A stretch of 64,000 nt of DNA from Chitinophaga sp. SYP-B3965. Its GTDB lineage: Bacteria > Bacteroidota > Bacteroidia > Chitinophagales > Chitinophagaceae. The notes under the pieces are model-generated. The model was not told where the DNA came from and made no database searches. It saw only the letters and a list, made by a program, of their open reading frames with translations. The stretch lies in contig NZ_WJFD01000001.1 of assembly GCF_009647655.1 (NCBI RefSeq), positions 992,001 to 1,056,000 of the forward strand, given 5' to 3'. Made by a program: the position numbers and the translations under genes. This document shows positions 1-9,800 of this stretch, piece after piece; position 1 is the stretch's first letter; every line of letters starts with the position of its first letter.

Positions 1-2
1 AG

Positions 3-836
3 CTTCAGGTAGTTTACGAAACGCAGGAAAAGGAAATTCAGATTGCTGCATTAAATCTGCAGGCAAAACAAACAGCACTTGTAAAGAATTTAACCCTTGC
101 AGGCATTGCAGCAGTAGTGATCATTGCCGTGCTGTTATACCGCCAAAACCGGTTAAAACAAAGGAGTAATCAAATAATCACGCATAAGAACGGACAGCTG
201 GAGGATCTGCTGGCGGACAAGGAATGGTTATTGAAAGAGATCCATCACCGCGTGAAGAACAATCTTCAGATCATCATGAGCCTGCTCGATTCGCAATCCA
301 GGTACATAGACAATGATGCAGCGCTCACGGCTATAAATGACAGCCAGCGAAGGGTGCAGGCCATATCCCTGATCCATCAGAAACTGTATCAATCGGAAAA
401 TAGCTCCTCGATCAGCATGCCTCACTATATCGATGAACTGATCAGCTACCTGCAGGACAGCTTTGACACCAGCAGCCATGCCGTTATTGAGCAGGATGTT
501 GAGCCCTTAAAACTGGACGTGGCAAAAGCCATTCCGCTGGGCCTGATCATCAATGAAGCCATTGTAAATGCCATTAAATATGCATTCCCGGGGCAACAGA
601 AAGGTATTGTGCGGATCAGTTTGAAAAATAGCGGTGCCGATCATTTACTGCTGGACATATCAGACAATGGTATCGGCCTGCCTTTGGATGTTAAAGTATC
701 GAAACCAAATTCGCTGGGGTTTAGCCTGATGCGGGGACTTACCCGGCAGTTAGACGGAACCTATAGTATTGAAAGCAACAATGGGGTGCATATATTCATC
801 CGGTTTAGCGCTTTAAATAACCAGTTGTATGAGTAA
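3..836 (+). CDS. Sensor histidine kinase, HisKA_2/HWE type (5' truncated by window edge)
   Basis: The reading frame is open from the first bases, so the N-terminal sensor part lies outside the window. Visible in order are a helical, Q/E/K-rich stretch, one membrane segment (about residues 34-52), a short linker, and a HisKA_2-type dimerisation box with motif [11 protein letters not shown] (phospho-acceptor His near residue 81 of the visible part). A HATPase domain follows, with N-box [12 protein letters not shown] and G1 box DNGIGLP. In Bacteroidota such kinases often carry N-terminal TPR repeats before the membrane helix, and the helical start is compatible with that. The stop codon overlaps the next gene by 8 bp, so kinase and sigma-54-type regulator are translationally coupled and almost surely partners. 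The GTG at 117 is not needed as a start because the frame continues upstream. Confidence 0.9.
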   Translation, partial: LQVVYETQEKEIQIAALNLQAKQTALVKNLTLAGIAAVVIIAVLLYRQNRLKQRSNQIITHKNGQLEDLLADKEWLLKEIHHRVKNNLQIIMSLLDSQSRYIDNDAALTAINDSQRRVQAISLIHQKLYQSENSSSISMPHYIDELISYLQDSFDTSSHAVIEQDVEPLKLDVAKAIPLGLIINEAIVNAIKYAFPGQQKGIVRISLKNSGADHLLLDISDNGIGLPLDVKVSKPNSLGFSLMRGLTRQLDGTYSIESNNGVHIFIRFSALNNQLYE

Positions 837-2778
837 GAAAATACTGATCGTAGAGGATGAATTTATTGTAGCCAACAACCTGCAGATGATACTGGAGGAT
901 GCTGGTTATACGATAACCGGTAGTGCTGCTTCGGTACGGGAAGCGCAGGAGTGTATCCAGCAATGCAAACCAGACCTTGTACTGCTTGATATCAGGCTTA
1001 AAGGAAAATTGTCTGGTATTGATATTGCCCGGAAATTAAGAGCTGATCACATCCCTTTTATTTACTTATCTGCTTATGCCAACCAGCCCATACTCGAAGA
1101 AGCAAAAACAACAGAGCCTTATGGATTCCTGGTGAAGCCGGTCAGGGAAAAGGACCTGCTGGTTGCACTGGAAATTGCCTGGTATCTCCACCAGCATAGC
1201 CTTGAATCAAAACTGAGGCGCGAAGAAGAGTTGCAGAAGGACATTACGGAAATAAGCGATGAAGCGCTGAGTGCCAGGGAATCGCTCCTGAAGATGGCCG
1301 GTGTGATGCAATCCTATATACCATTTGATTTTATAACATGCGGGATCAGGCCGCTGGATGCCAAACAGTTCACGGATACGGGGTATTTGCGCACCGGATT
1401 CAATGAATACCAGTTTATCGGTGAAAAAGAATGGATGACCATTTCCGGTTTAACTAAGGATGTAATTGCCGGCATCATTGAAAAAACTGATAGCGACAAC
1501 TATGCCGGTATTTATAACGAGGAGACCAGTAAACACCCAAACAGCAATCTGCTGCAAAGAAAACTGATGGATTGTTTGCGGCTGGAATCCTATCTCGTAT
1601 TTCCGATAGCACTTGGATATGGATTATCTGTTCATTATTTCTTTTACAGCCGGCAGGCTGATACCTACAACAAAGATCATATTGCCCTGTTGAACCGTTT
1701 GAAAACGGGCCTGGAAGACGTTGCCAATAAAACAGTATATGCTGAAACATCTTCCATGGAAGCGGATCACCGGCCAGCTGCTATAAAGACGGATAACAAG
1801 GTATTCAAAGGTATTATCGGCAACCATCATTTATTGTTGACTGCACTGGACCTCGCAGCGCAGGTGGCGCCCTATACAACTTCCGTGCTGATATTAGGAG
1901 AAAGCGGCACGGGAAAAGAGAGCGTGGCACAATCGATCCACCAGCTTTCGCCCCGGAAGAATGGTCCGTTTGTAAAGGTGAATTGTGCGGCTATCCCGGC
2001 AGCATTGATAGAATCAGAATTGTTTGGACATGTAAAAGGTGCTTTTACCGGCGCTGTTGAGAAAAGGAAAGGGAAATTTGAACTGGCTGACGGAGGAACT
2101 ATCTTTTTAGATGAGATCGGAGAATTACCATTGAGCATGCAGGTGAAATTATTGCGTGTTCTGCAGGAACGGGAGATCGAATACGTGGGCGGTACTTCAG
2201 CTGTGAAGGTGAATGTTCGCATCGTGGCGGCCACTAACCGGAACCTGGAAAAGGAGGTAGCAGAACGAAATTTCCGGCTTGATCTGTATTACCGGCTGAA
2301 TGTGTTTCCGCTCACCCTGCCACCATTGCGCGAGCGAAAAACGGATATCGAAACACTGGCCATATTCTTTGCAGACAAATTTTGCAAAGAACTGAATAAG
2401 CCATTTAATGGCATTGCGGATCCGATGATGGAAAAAATGTATGCCTGGCACTGGCCGGGAAATATCCGCGAACTCGAAAATATTATTGAGCAATCCGTTG
2501 TACTCAATGATGGCAGATCAAAATTACAATTAATGCGGAGCTTTAGTGTAGCTACGCCAGAGCAAACTACTATCAATACCTTTGAAGATGTAAAACAGAT
2601 CCAGCAACAAACGGAAAGAGAATATATCATTTCTTTTCTGAAAAGAACAAAAGGCCGGATACGCGGAGCCGCAGGGGCTGCAGAATTATTGAATATCAAA
2701 CCCAGCACCCTGGAATCAAAAATGACGAAGCTGAATATTAAACGACAGGATTTTACTGATCCTTCTGAAAACATATAA
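829..2778 (+). CDS. Sigma-54-dependent response regulator (receiver, GAF-like, AAA+, Fis-type HTH)
   Basis: This 649-aa NtrC-type enhancer-binding protein has an N-terminal receiver (acidic pair ED at 9-10, phospho-Asp near D54, Lys near K103). A linker of about 150-300 looks GAF-like but is not clearly recognisable. The AAA+ domain has Walker A GESGTGKE (357-364), the sigma-54 contact loop GAFTGA (404-409) and Walker B FLDEIGE (about D428/E429). A C-terminal helix-turn-helix covers roughly 615-645. GAFTGA is the hallmark of contact with sigma-54, so this protein should activate RpoN promoters when phosphorylated by the kinase just upstream. The long middle region is more than a normal linker and may sense a ligand. 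Target promoters could not be identified by eye. Confidence 0.95.
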   Translation: MSKKILIVEDEFIVANNLQMILEDAGYTITGSAASVREAQECIQQCKPDLVLLDIRLKGKLSGIDIARKLRADHIPFIYLSAYANQPILEEAKTTEPYGFLVKPVREKDLLVALEIAWYLHQHSLESKLRREEELQKDITEISDEALSARESLLKMAGVMQSYIPFDFITCGIRPLDAKQFTDTGYLRTGFNEYQFIGEKEWMTISGLTKDVIAGIIEKTDSDNYAGIYNEETSKHPNSNLLQRKLMDCLRLESYLVFPIALGYGLSVHYFFYSRQADTYNKDHIALLNRLKTGLEDVANKTVYAETSSMEADHRPAAIKTDNKVFKGIIGNHHLLLTALDLAAQVAPYTTSVLILGESGTGKESVAQSIHQLSPRKNGPFVKVNCAAIPAALIESELFGHVKGAFTGAVEKRKGKFELADGGTIFLDEIGELPLSMQVKLLRVLQEREIEYVGGTSAVKVNVRIVAATNRNLEKEVAERNFRLDLYYRLNVFPLTLPPLRERKTDIETLAIFFADKFCKELNKPFNGIADPMMEKMYAWHWPGNIRELENIIEQSVVLNDGRSKLQLMRSFSVATPEQTTINTFEDVKQIQQQTEREYIISFLKRTKGRIRGAAGAAELLNIKPSTLESKMTKLNIKRQDFTDPSENI

Positions 2779-2797
2779 CCGATAGGGATACCCCGGA

Positions 2798-2842
2798 ATT
2801 TTCGGGGCTTCTGCCCGTTAACCCACGACATTTTCGGGGCTT
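2798..2842. repeat. Pair of 13-bp direct repeats after the two-component genes
   Basis: ATTTTCGGGGCTT occurs at 2798-2810 and again at 2830-2842. The first copy also forms the right arm of a small hairpin with the preceding CCCCGGAA (2791-2807). The pair lies between the regulator gene and the next operon. It could be a weak terminator or a regulator site; no U-run follows the hairpin. Confidence 0.35.
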
Positions 2843-2962
2843 ATAGCTTACTTCACTTATGCCTGTCAATTCAAATGAATTGATCCTCAGGTTATTGCTA
2901 CTGCATCTTTGCTGCTTCGGTTGAATGGCATACAAATAGCCTTAATGGGCAAAACTATTCGT

Positions 2963-3187
2963 ATGACAAATTCAACAAAATGGGAGACCCCTGCACCTAT
3001 TGATGCAGCAAAGGGATTCAGAATTCATTTCATTGTATTCCTGCTGGCTACTCCGGTTATCTGGCTGGTATGGTATTTAACAGACAGAACCTACCCATGG
3101 CCGTTATGGTCTACACCTGCATGGGCAGTAGGCGTACTCTTTCACTACCTCGGCGTATTTGTTTTCAAAAAACCAAAGAACAGCTAA
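2963..3187 (+). CDS. Small 2TM-domain membrane protein
   Basis: A short protein (74 aa from the ATG at 2963) with a polar N-terminus and two hydrophobic segments: one around IHFIVFLLATPVIWLVWYL and a second around PAWAVGVLFHYLGVFVF. It ends in a Lys-rich tail (KKPKNS). The pattern resembles the 2TM domain family of small Bacteroidota membrane proteins, often found next to regulators. An alternative ATG lies at 2945, and a TTG at 2909 opens the same frame further. The 2963 start is preferred because the resulting protein begins just before the conserved part. Its stop is 11 bp before the cupin gene, so it probably heads that operon. Function unknown. Confidence 0.65.
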   Translation: MTNSTKWETPAPIDAAKGFRIHFIVFLLATPVIWLVWYLTDRTYPWPLWSTPAWAVGVLFHYLGVFVFKKPKNS

Positions 3188-3198
3188 AAGAAATAACC

Positions 3199-3774
3199 AT
3201 GGAGTTACCACAAAAAACATTCAGACGTGTTGTAACAGGTCATGATGCAGCGGGGAAAGCCATCATTATTTCTGATGCACCACCTGTTCATACACAATTG
3301 GTAGGCGGCCCTGGTGGCCCTACTTTTTTCGAAGTATGGCATACGATGGAAACACCTGCTTTAATTCTTTCTCAACCCGGGGAACATGCTGAAGAAGGGT
3401 TGGTGTTACCTCCTCCCAAAAAAGGAACGAGGATGCGGGTGATAGAGTTTCCACCGGAAGGAGAAGAGATCCGCAGGCTAACAGGAGCTGATGCCGCCGC
3501 TAAATTCAAATCGATGGGAGACGAAAAAGCTTCCACATCAGCAGAAGGCGCACCTCATCCATTGATGCACCGGACACAAACAGTTGATTATGGCATTGTG
3601 CTGGAAGGGGAGATCACTCTTGTGCTGGATCTTGCCGAAGTAACGATCAAGGCCGGCGATATAGTTATACAATGCGGAACAAACCACGCCTGGGCAAACC
3701 GTTCCGGCAAGGTTTGCCGGATGGCCTTCATCCTGATAGACGGACAGTTTACCAACGAACTTGTATCAAGTTAA
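3199..3774 (+). CDS. Cupin-domain protein
   Basis: A 191-aa cytosolic protein beginning MELPQKTFRRVVTG. The N-terminal half matches a family with an HTQLVGGPGGPTFFEVW-like strand. The C-terminal half is a cupin barrel: HRTQTVDYGIVLEGEI (motif 1, with the usual second His replaced) and GDIVIQCGTNHAW (motif 2, His kept). Proteins of this type are annotated generally as cupin_2 and may bind a metal or act as small-molecule isomerases or oxygenases; the substrate cannot be read from sequence. The frame extends upstream to 3070 but overlaps the preceding gene, so the ATG at 3199 is chosen. It lies in a tight operon (9-17 bp gaps) with a carboxymuconolactone-decarboxylase-like protein, a hydrolase, a DJ-1 protein and an ABM protein. 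Confidence 0.8.
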   Translation: MELPQKTFRRVVTGHDAAGKAIIISDAPPVHTQLVGGPGGPTFFEVWHTMETPALILSQPGEHAEEGLVLPPPKKGTRMRVIEFPPEGEEIRRLTGADAAAKFKSMGDEKASTSAEGAPHPLMHRTQTVDYGIVLEGEITLVLDLAEVTIKAGDIVIQCGTNHAWANRSGKVCRMAFILIDGQFTNELVSS

Positions 3775-3783
3775 AACATCCTT

Positions 3784-4350
3784 ATGCGTATCAAACCTTT
3801 ATTGCCGGATACCCTTAGCCCCGAAGTCCGTTTCGTTCATGATGAGATTGCCGGCCTCGTTGGCCGGAGTCAAAGCCAGGTAACCATGCTGAATGCCGGG
3901 GGAGCATTGCTGGGGCCTTTCCCGCCAATGCTCCAATACCCGCAGTTTGGTATTCCCGCTCTGAGCTTTCTGAGAACACTGGACACGCAGGGGAGATTGG
4001 CAAAAACCGTTCGGGAGGTAGCTATACTCACTGTAGGAGGCGCCTTTAGAGCCCGTTTTGAATTATATGCACATGAGATCATGGGAGCGGTTTCCGGTCT
4101 TTCATCCATCCATATCGCAACACTTGCAGCGGGCGGTCATCCGGTTGGTTTAAGTGAAGAAGAGCACATGGCGCATATTATTGCGGCTTCACTGGTGAGC
4201 GGTCATGTTGTGGCGGATTCAACCTATCAGCACGCCGTACAGGTACTTGGGCAAGATGGTGTAGCGGAGCTCTTTTTCCTGATCGGCGGATATAGTTTCA
4301 TCGCGATGATCTTAAATGGCTTTGATATACCTGCACCTGATAATATTTAA
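3784..4350 (+). CDS. Carboxymuconolactone decarboxylase (AhpD-like) family protein without cysteine
   Basis: A 188-aa all-helical protein. The signature region REVAILTVGGAFRARFELYA followed by HEIMGA matches the CMD/AhpD fold (alkylhydroperoxidase or 4-carboxymuconolactone decarboxylase families). No cysteine is present anywhere, so the CxxC redox pair of true AhpD peroxidases is missing. A peroxidase role is therefore unlikely and a decarboxylase- or lyase-like or purely structural role is more probable. It is preceded by the cupin gene (9 bp gap) and followed by the lipoprotein hydrolase (11 bp gap). CMD proteins and cupins are often encoded together in aromatic or lactone metabolism, which fits the operon. 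Confidence 0.8.
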   Translation: MRIKPLLPDTLSPEVRFVHDEIAGLVGRSQSQVTMLNAGGALLGPFPPMLQYPQFGIPALSFLRTLDTQGRLAKTVREVAILTVGGAFRARFELYAHEIMGAVSGLSSIHIATLAAGGHPVGLSEEEHMAHIIAASLVSGHVVADSTYQHAVQVLGQDGVAELFFLIGGYSFIAMILNGFDIPAPDNI

Positions 4351-4361
4351 AACAAATAAAA

Positions 4362-5174
4362 ATGAACAAAACAATTACAATGCTACTTTCAGCAGTGATC
4401 ATTTCCATAACAGCCGGATGCGGCAATAATGCGAAGAAGCCGGATGCTGCTCCGCAGACTTATGTGCTGGTCCACGGAGCGTGGCAGGCACCCTATGTTT
4501 GGGATTCGGTTCAGTCTCATCTTTCTGAAAACGGTAACAAGGTAATTGTAGTGGAGCTTCCCGGGCATGGCGCTGACACAACGCCTGCACATCTGCTAAG
4601 CCTTGATGTGTACAGGGATAAAGTGATCGATGCTATTTCAGCGGCAGACAGCAGTGTGATCCTTGTAGGACATAGTTTGGGCGGAATGGTGATCACACAT
4701 GTGGCGGAGAAGATCCCATCAAAGATCAGGAAGCTGGTATACGTGGGCGCTTTTCTTCCTTCCTCAGGGCAGGCACTTACTGACCTGGCATACGCTGATC
4801 CTGACTCCAAACTGGGGCCCTTACTGACTCCCTCAGCGGATCAGTTAACGCTGGACGTGAAGCGGGACAGCCTGACCTGGCTTTTTATACAGGATGGCTC
4901 CGAAGCGGTGAAACAACGTGTACTGGACAACTACCGTGCTGAGCCGGCTATTCCCTTTACGGGTAAGGTTACACTAACGCAGGCAAATTTTGGTGCAGTG
5001 GAGAAAGTGTACATCAGAACACTCCGGGATATCGTGATCTCACCGGGGCTTCAGGACAAAATGATTGCCGGCGCTGGTATCAAAGAGATCTATTCTGTGA
5101 ACACCAGCCACTCCCCATTTTTGTCTCAGCCGGGTGAGCTCTCTGAGCTGCTGCTTAAAATTGGAAAACAATAA
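4362..5174 (+). CDS. Alpha/beta hydrolase lipoprotein
   Basis: A 270-aa protein with a lipoprotein signal (SITAGC, lipidated Cys20), so it should be anchored in the cell envelope. It has an alpha/beta-hydrolase fold: oxyanion-region HGAW (39-41), nucleophile elbow GHSLGG (Ser105), and a late His in NTSHSPFLSQP as the probable catalytic base. The arrangement resembles small plant-type esterases of the salicylate/jasmonate methylesterase and hydroxynitrile-lyase group (EstC-like) found widely in bacteria. The substrate is unknown; the operon suggests a small ester or carbonyl compound. It is the third member of the cupin-CMD-hydrolase-DJ-1-ABM series. Confidence 0.85.
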   Translation: MNKTITMLLSAVIISITAGCGNNAKKPDAAPQTYVLVHGAWQAPYVWDSVQSHLSENGNKVIVVELPGHGADTTPAHLLSLDVYRDKVIDAISAADSSVILVGHSLGGMVITHVAEKIPSKIRKLVYVGAFLPSSGQALTDLAYADPDSKLGPLLTPSADQLTLDVKRDSLTWLFIQDGSEAVKQRVLDNYRAEPAIPFTGKVTLTQANFGAVEKVYIRTLRDIVISPGLQDKMIAGAGIKEIYSVNTSHSPFLSQPGELSELLLKIGKQ

Positions 5175-5190
5175 CATCAAAACATTCACC

Positions 5191-6003
5191 ATGAAAACAA
5201 TTTATCAAATGATGCTGGCAAGTCTGTTAAGTGTACCTGCTATAGTACATGTAAACGCCCAGGTAAAAGTTAAAGCGGAGCAGGTGAAGCTGCATGAACT
5301 GGATGTAATGAATCAACTGACTACTGCTACAGCGGTGGTGAACATGCCTGTATCACAATTGCTGAACGCACCCGGCAATGAGGCATTGAGGGCTTTTTTC
5401 TTTACACCTGTTAAGGAAAAAACATTGCAGGGCAAGAGGATTGCCGTGATAGCAGCGGATGGTTTTGAAGAGATCGAATTAACAGGGCCTGTTTGGTATT
5501 TCAGACAACTGGGTGCCAGGGTAGATATTGTGGCGCCAAAATTTAATCCGGCTCCGGAAAGATTTGGTTTGAGCTACCCGGAGATGTCAAAAACACACAT
5601 CATGGCTATTCAGTACCTGCAGCCTGTAGGGTGGATCAAATTCGATCTTACGGCGGACCAGGCAAAAGTAAGCGATTATGATGCGGTATTTATTCCCGGT
5701 GGCGCCTGGAATCCGGATAACCTCCGCTATGATAAAGACGTGATCAAATTCATTCAGGACTTTTCCGGATCAAAAAAACTGATAGCGGCTATTTGCCATG
5801 CGCCCGTTGTGCTGGCATCGGCTGATATCCTTAAAGGAAGAAAGCTCACGGGTTACTGGAATATCCAGGTTGATCTGAAAAATGCAGGCGGAATAGTAAC
5901 TGATGAACCTGTAGTGACGGATGGTAACATCATCACCAGCAGGCATCCGATCGACGTGGCCGATTTTTCAAGAGCTGTTGAGAACTGGTTGCTCAAAAAA
6001 TGA
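5191..6003 (+). CDS. Exported DJ-1/PfpI family protein
   Basis: A 270-aa protein with an N-terminal signal peptide (about residues 1-23), an extra 60-residue segment, and then a DJ-1/PfpI domain. The domain starts with GKRIAVIAADGFEEIEL (acidic residue of the active site in FEEIE), then FIPGGAW and the nucleophile elbow AICHAPVVLAS (Cys202), ending near VENWLLKK. The family includes deglycases/glyoxalases and chaperone-like proteins. Export to the periplasm and the N-terminal extension are unusual for this mostly cytosolic family. The frame is open upstream to 5134, inside the previous gene; the ATG at 5191 gives a proper signal peptide and a 16-bp gap. Confidence 0.85.
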   Translation: MKTIYQMMLASLLSVPAIVHVNAQVKVKAEQVKLHELDVMNQLTTATAVVNMPVSQLLNAPGNEALRAFFFTPVKEKTLQGKRIAVIAADGFEEIELTGPVWYFRQLGARVDIVAPKFNPAPERFGLSYPEMSKTHIMAIQYLQPVGWIKFDLTADQAKVSDYDAVFIPGGAWNPDNLRYDKDVIKFIQDFSGSKKLIAAICHAPVVLASADILKGRKLTGYWNIQVDLKNAGGIVTDEPVVTDGNIITSRHPIDVADFSRAVENWLLKK

Positions 6004-6019
6004 TTTTAAATCTATAGCC

Positions 6020-6757
6020 ATGAAACGTTTTAAGATATGGTGGCTGGCTGTGTTATCCCTTATTGTAGCAGGGGAGAACAGCTTACAGGCACAACCCTCA
6101 GATAGTGCTGTGATAATGGTGTTAACGCATTACGACGTTAAACCTCCCTACCAGCAAAAGTTCCGGAAGGCCTTGTGGAATTATGTTTTTAGTTCCCTGA
6201 AGGCAGACGGCAATATAATGGCAGAAGCATATTATGAGGAGGGGAACCCTTCCGGCATATGGATGATTGAGCGGTGGAGCAGCCGGAGTTTTCATGATGA
6301 AAATATAAAAAGCGGGGTGGCGAAAGCCATCCTCGCTTTAACAAAGGATGGGCTGGCATCACCGGTTGATATTGTTTTCGCGGAAGACCTGGAACCTATT
6401 TCCAAAGAGGCCTACCGGAAAACGTTTAAGATCGGTGATCAGCCTATAACAATCATGTTGTTTGTAGATGCGAAGGAAGGTACGGAGTCTGTTTTTAAAT
6501 CGCTCTATCATGTTGCCATGCCTGAATTCCGGAGCGAGCCAGGGGTTTTGACCTATCAACTCAGCCAGGTATCTGATGATAAGACAAAGTTTATTACGTA
6601 TGAGAAATTCCGTAACGAGGCCGCATTTCAATATCATCTAAAGATCCCTGCCGTTGAACCAGTTATAGCATACCTGCGAACTTCTATCAAAGAGCAGCCA
6701 TTTGAGAAAGGGCTTCACCGGCTGATCGAATTTGCACCGCTATTCCGGGAAGAGTAA
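6020..6757 (+). CDS. Exported protein with two ABM-like (antibiotic biosynthesis monooxygenase) repeats
   Basis: A 245-aa protein starting MKRFKIWWLAVLSLIVAG, a signal peptide ending near SLQAQ. Two dimeric alpha/beta-barrel (ABM) units can be seen: residues about 30-125 (MVLTHYDVKPPYQQKFRKAL ... GIWMIERWSS) and about 135-230 (ITIMLFVDAKEGTESVFKSL ... KFITYEKFRNEAAFQYHLK). ABM proteins include cofactor-free monooxygenases and quinone-modifying enzymes such as YgiN. Here the fused pair could form a single-chain dimer in the periplasm. The start at 6020 is chosen because upstream frame sequence overlaps the DJ-1 gene. It is the last gene of the operon; a promoter for the next gene lies 56 bp downstream. 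Confidence 0.75.
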   Translation: MKRFKIWWLAVLSLIVAGENSLQAQPSDSAVIMVLTHYDVKPPYQQKFRKALWNYVFSSLKADGNIMAEAYYEEGNPSGIWMIERWSSRSFHDENIKSGVAKAILALTKDGLASPVDIVFAEDLEPISKEAYRKTFKIGDQPITIMLFVDAKEGTESVFKSLYHVAMPEFRSEPGVLTYQLSQVSDDKTKFITYEKFRNEAAFQYHLKIPAVEPVIAYLRTSIKEQPFEKGLHRLIEFAPLFREE

Positions 6758-6812
6758 ATTAAATCAGCCCTGATCCTGAATAAGTTCGGGCAATTCCCTG
6801 ATCAGATCAGCA

Positions 6813-6841
6813 TTGGACGTTACGGGGAGTTAATATTTTTG
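6813..6841 (+). promoter_or_regulatory. Bacteroidetes-type promoter for the PKD gene
   Basis: TTG at 6813-6815, an 18-bp spacer, then TATTTTTG at 6834-6841, an exact match to the TAnnTTTG -7 box. The ATG of the PKD gene is 30 bp further on. This is the typical -33/-7 layout of the Bacteroidota housekeeping sigma factor. Confidence 0.65.
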
Positions 6842-6870
6842 CGTACTTTTCAGGCTCGAATTGGTTTTTC

Positions 6871-9800
6871 ATGTCCCTAAGTACCAAAGCAGCAGCCTTT
6901 GCCTATACCGTGTTTTTTGTAATGCTGAGCATTGCTGCTCAGGCGCAGCAGCTAACCGCTAATTTTACACCCAGTAAAACAAGCGATTGCGAAAGCCTGA
7001 TCACTAAATTTACGGATAACTCTACCGGTACCCCTGTTTCCTGGCAGTGGAACCTGGGGAATGGCTCCACCTCTACGCAGCAAAGCCCCAGCGCTTCTTA
7101 TACAACGCCTGGTACCTACAAGGTAACATTGACCGTGAAGAATGCTGCAGGCGCCAGCAGTACTGTGGAAAAAACCGTTACCGTATGGGAAAAGCCCCAG
7201 CCGGATTTTACCGCAGGCCCTGCCAAAGGCTGCATACCCTTTAATGTTACTTTTACGGACAAGTCGAATCCTGTGAATGGGACCATCACTGCCTATAGCT
7301 GGGATTTCGGGGATGGCGCTACCGGTTCCGGGAGCAGCCCGATGCATACTTATAACAATGTATTGTCGCCCACGGTTACCCTCACTGTAACTAACAGCAA
7401 CGGCTGCACGGCATCGAAACAGATCAGCAATATTGTAGACGCGGCGGCCACACTGGTGGCCAATTTTACGGTGCCTGATAAATTCCTTTGCACGGCTCCC
7501 GGAGCGCTGACCATCAATAACGCCACTACTGGTCCGGGTAACCTTACTTATCTATGGGATTTTGGCGATGGTGGTACGGCTTCAGATGCTAATCCTGCTC
7601 CGCATAATTATGAGGCCAAGGGCATTTACAAAGTAAAACTCACTGTTACCAGCGATAAAGGTTGTACCGCTACCAAAACATCCGAAGATATCAATGTGGC
7701 CAACTTTAAAACAGATTTCCAGTTACCGGCCAGCATCTGTGAGAGTAACCAGTATATCACCATCAATGCTATCAATAATCCGCAGGCAAACGCCCTTACC
7801 TGGAGTGTTGACAAAGGTTTCATTAGTAGCTATGGTACCTCTCCTTCTTATAATCCTTCTACCCCCGGCACTGTAAAGGTGACCATGACGGCAGATTATG
7901 GCAAATGCCGCGAAACCGTATCTAAAGATTTTGAGGTAAAACCTACGCCGAAAGCTGATTTTTCAAGCGATCAGGCTGCTATCTGCGATGTGCCTGCTAC
8001 GTTGAAACTAACAGACAAATCGCAGGGCGCTACCAGCTGGAGCTGGAATTTTGGCAACGGGCAATCGTCCACCCAGCAGAATCCCACGGTCACTTACAAC
8101 AGCCTGGGGTATTTCTACATAAAGCTTACGGCCAGCAATGCATCCGGCTGCTCCAGTACAACAGATCGTCTTGTAGAAGTGGTAAAACCGGAGGTTTTTG
8201 CCTATGCAAGTATTGTTGAGGGCTGTGAAGGAATAACTCCTTCTTTTTACAGCTCTGTGAATACCAGGGATCCCATTGCCACCTATGAATGGGACTTTGG
8301 CGATGGCAGTCCTAAATCGGCACTCGCTACGCCATCTCATACATTTAATAACGCAGGCACCTACCAGGTAAGGCTTACCTATACAACAGCCAATGGTTGT
8401 AAAGGAACAGTGGGCATGAATGGCTTTAGCACTATCCGGGTATATAAAAAACCCAAACCAGATTTTTCATCGCCGGAAGCACCCCAGATCTGTGGCAATA
8501 ACTGGGTGCATTTCAACGGCACCACAGATGTGGGCAACGTCTGGAGCTGGAATTTTGGTGATGGCAGCTATTATGGTGACTACACGCAGAATACGGCGCA
8601 TAGCTACAGAGAGCCCGGCACCTATACAGTAACCCTGACTGTTTCAAATGTCGCCTGCTCTGAAAAGATCACCAAAACGGCCTATATCAAAGCTGTGAAT
8701 CCTTTCCCGCGCTTTTCCATGCAACCCATTAACTGCGCTAACCGCACAGAGATCGGCTTCGAAGAAAGGTCCGTCGGCACCATTACCAGCTGGAAATGGA
8801 GCTGGGGAGATGGAAAGGAGGATACCTACACAACAAAAACAAACCCCAAACATAAATACGACAAAACAGGCGGGTACAAGGTAAAGCTGACGGTTACAGA
8901 TGGAACCTGTACGAGTTCCGATTCACTGAATATAAATGTGTACGCGCCATCGCCCGTTGTCATTACCACAGACAAGATAACGTTATGTGGTAATGAAACC
9001 CTCACGGCCAGCCTCGTGTCTGCAGACAGAGCTATATATAGCACGTACAGTAACAGTTTTTCGTGGCGCTCTTCAGATGGCACGCCCGGCTACTGGGATT
9101 ATTATCCTTACAATTATGAGAAGGCCAGTTTTACAAACCTGAAACCCGGTAAGGATACCATCCGCCTGATAGCATATAACTTGCAGGGATGCCCGGATAC
9201 CAGCAACGGGGTTGTTGTGGATGTACACGGGCCGTTGGCTAAATTCCTCTCTCCGCCTGTGCTGGAATGCCGGGGCACGGAACTCACCTTTATTGATCAG
9301 ACGGATGTTTCCAAAGGGAAGCCCATAAAAACGTGGTCATGGGATTTTGGTGATGGTACTGGCGCAAAGATATTTACGGCACCTCCTTTCAAATACACGT
9401 ACAATAAATCCGGCCGTTTCTATCCCAGGCTTACGGTCACTGATCAGGACGGTTGCACCAACACCACAGCCATGGGTGCCTATTTCCAGGTGAATGGTCC
9501 TAATGCGGATTTTAATCCCAGTGTTACACTGATACGGCCGGGTGGTACTGTATATTTTTACAATTATACTACGGAAACAGGGGGTAATGCTACTTACAAC
9601 TGGGACTTCGGAGACAATACTTCCTCTGTACAAAACAGCCCGTCCAAAACCTATCCTGATAAAGGTATTTACACGGTGAAACTTTTGGTAAAAGACAATA
9701 ATGGCTGTGCTGACAGTGCTAAAAAACAGGTGAAGGTTTCCAGTGTCAGTGCAAATTTCACCGTCACTACGTCGTTTGTGAATAATAGCGGCTGTCCGCC

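Noticed and set aside
3070..3198. Longer N-terminus for the cupin protein
   Set aside because: Overlaps the preceding small membrane gene out of frame and lacks conserved residues; ATG at 3199 is preferred.
5134..5190. Longer N-terminus for the DJ-1 protein
   Set aside because: Overlaps the hydrolase gene and would bury the signal peptide; ATG at 5191 is preferred.
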